Of a stretch of DNA of 6,251 nucleotides, positions 5,856-6,251 are shown one piece after another. Numbering within the stretch: position 1 is the stretch's first letter; each line of letters begins with the position of its first letter. The translations under genes were made by a program, and so were the position numbers. This DNA comes from an uncultured Bacilli bacterium (GTDB taxonomy: Bacteria; Bacillota_I; Bacilli_A; RF39; UBA660): positions 1-6,251 of the forward strand of contig CALVUV010000143.1 in the NCBI GenBank assembly GCA_944363685.1, given 5' to 3'. The notes beneath the pieces were generated by a model, which saw nothing but the letters and a program-made list of their open reading frames with translations, was not told the origin of the DNA and did not search any database.

Positions 5856-5861
5856 AGAGGG
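5856..5861 (+). promoter_or_regulatory. Ribosome binding site of the agrB-like gene
   Basis: AGAGGG with 7-nt spacing to ATG 5869. It overlaps the TAG of an 11-codon reading frame (5822-5857), so ribosomes finishing that frame would be delivered onto this site. Confidence 0.65.
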
Positions 5862-5868
5862 TTCAAAC

Positions 5869-6251
5869 ATGGATAAACTGCTAGACTCCATTACACAAAA
5901 ATGCCTACAGGCAAATTTGATTGACGAAGGACAAACCGAATGGCTGCTGTATTCGTTGCAATGCCGGGTCATGAACATCAGCGGTTTCTGCGTTTTGATC
6001 GCCTTGGGGTTGCTGGTTGCGCCGTTTCCTCAAGTTCTGCTTTTGAATCTTGGATTGGCTTTTTTACGCAAACGAACCAACGGTCTGCATATGCCAACCA
6101 AGTTATCCTGTTTTGTTTTTTCACTTCTTTGCGAGTATGCGTGCTTGTTTGCCATTCGCCAGATGGCCTCTGATCGATCACTTGTCTCGCTGGGACTGCT
6201 TCTCGTATCGTCCGCATTGATCCTCTGGCTGGCCCCCTGTAACAATAAGGC
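5869..6251 (+). CDS. AgrB-like peptide maturase, N-terminal part
   Basis: Partial gene cut by the right edge; 127 complete codons are visible of a family that is usually about 190-210 aa. AgrB proteins are membrane cysteine endopeptidases that cleave and cyclise the AgrD pheromone precursor. The hallmark is present: RKRTNGLHMPTKLSC (residues 67-81) carries His 74 and Cys 81, seven residues apart as in staphylococcal AgrB (His 77/Cys 84). It is flanked by hydrophobic segments at about 37-65, 80-97 and 104-123, and followed by LAPCNNK, which fits the conserved 'aP.d' region. The N-terminal 30 residues are amphipathic, as in the family. It is preceded by AGAGGG at 7-nt spacing and lies 90 nt after the kinase stop without a clear terminator, so it probably belongs to the same operon. 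The precursor gene is expected beyond 6251. Confidence 0.88.
   Translation, partial: MDKLLDSITQKCLQANLIDEGQTEWLLYSLQCRVMNISGFCVLIALGLLVAPFPQVLLLNLGLAFLRKRTNGLHMPTKLSCFVFSLLCEYACLFAIRQMASDRSLVSLGLLLVSSALILWLAPCNNK

Noticed and set aside
1..6251. CRISPR arrays, rRNA/tRNA genes, complete insertion sequences
   Set aside because: No regularly spaced repeats, no rRNA- or tRNA-like segments that fold correctly, and no transposase or integrase frame was found.

Overview
The window looks like a chromosomal segment of a low-to-mid GC Gram-positive anaerobe of the class Clostridia, possibly an Oscillospiraceae-type gut bacterium. The evidence is strong AGGAGG-type ribosome binding sites, a Gram-positive lipoprotein of a kind common in Clostridia, an XRE regulator and an Agr-type peptide-signalling module. 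The genus assignment is inference only.

Left part (1-3156): all genes read leftward (minus strand). In transcription order they are a small secreted protein (2883-2407), a lipoprotein with a predicted beta-propeller-like body (2215-992), an ABC transporter ATPase (918-124), and the first 42 codons of its membrane permease (127-1, cut by the window edge). ATPase and permease share an ATGA stop/start overlap. Two intergenic gaps hold structured sequence: a long imperfect inverted repeat (2263-2339) and a hairpin-rich leader (2942-3003) ahead of the secreted-protein gene. The ATPase gene shows a sharp change in base composition near 800-815. Its AT-rich first ~40 codons adjoin the AT-richer lipoprotein region, and the rest of the gene is GC-rich.

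Right part (3157-6251): a quorum-sensing-like module. An XRE repressor-type gene (3528-3157, minus) is divergent from a plus-strand operon made of a LytTR response regulator (AgrA-like, 3686-4474), an AgrC-like membrane histidine kinase (4471-5778, GTGA overlap with agrA) and the N-terminal 127 codons of an AgrB-like peptide maturase (5869-6251, cut by the window edge). A good sigma-A promoter (TTGCCA, 18-bp spacer, TATAAT) drives the operon. A perfect 9-bp inverted repeat covers the -10 and likely start site, which is what a repressor operator would look like. The signal peptide gene (agrD-like) is not in the window and is expected just past 6251.

Likely logic (inference): an AgrB-processed peptide is sensed by the AgrC-like kinase, which phosphorylates the AgrA-like LytTR regulator. 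The XRE protein probably gates the operon promoter. The secreted protein, lipoprotein and ABC exporter next door are candidate outputs, but no LytTR site was recognised upstream of them.
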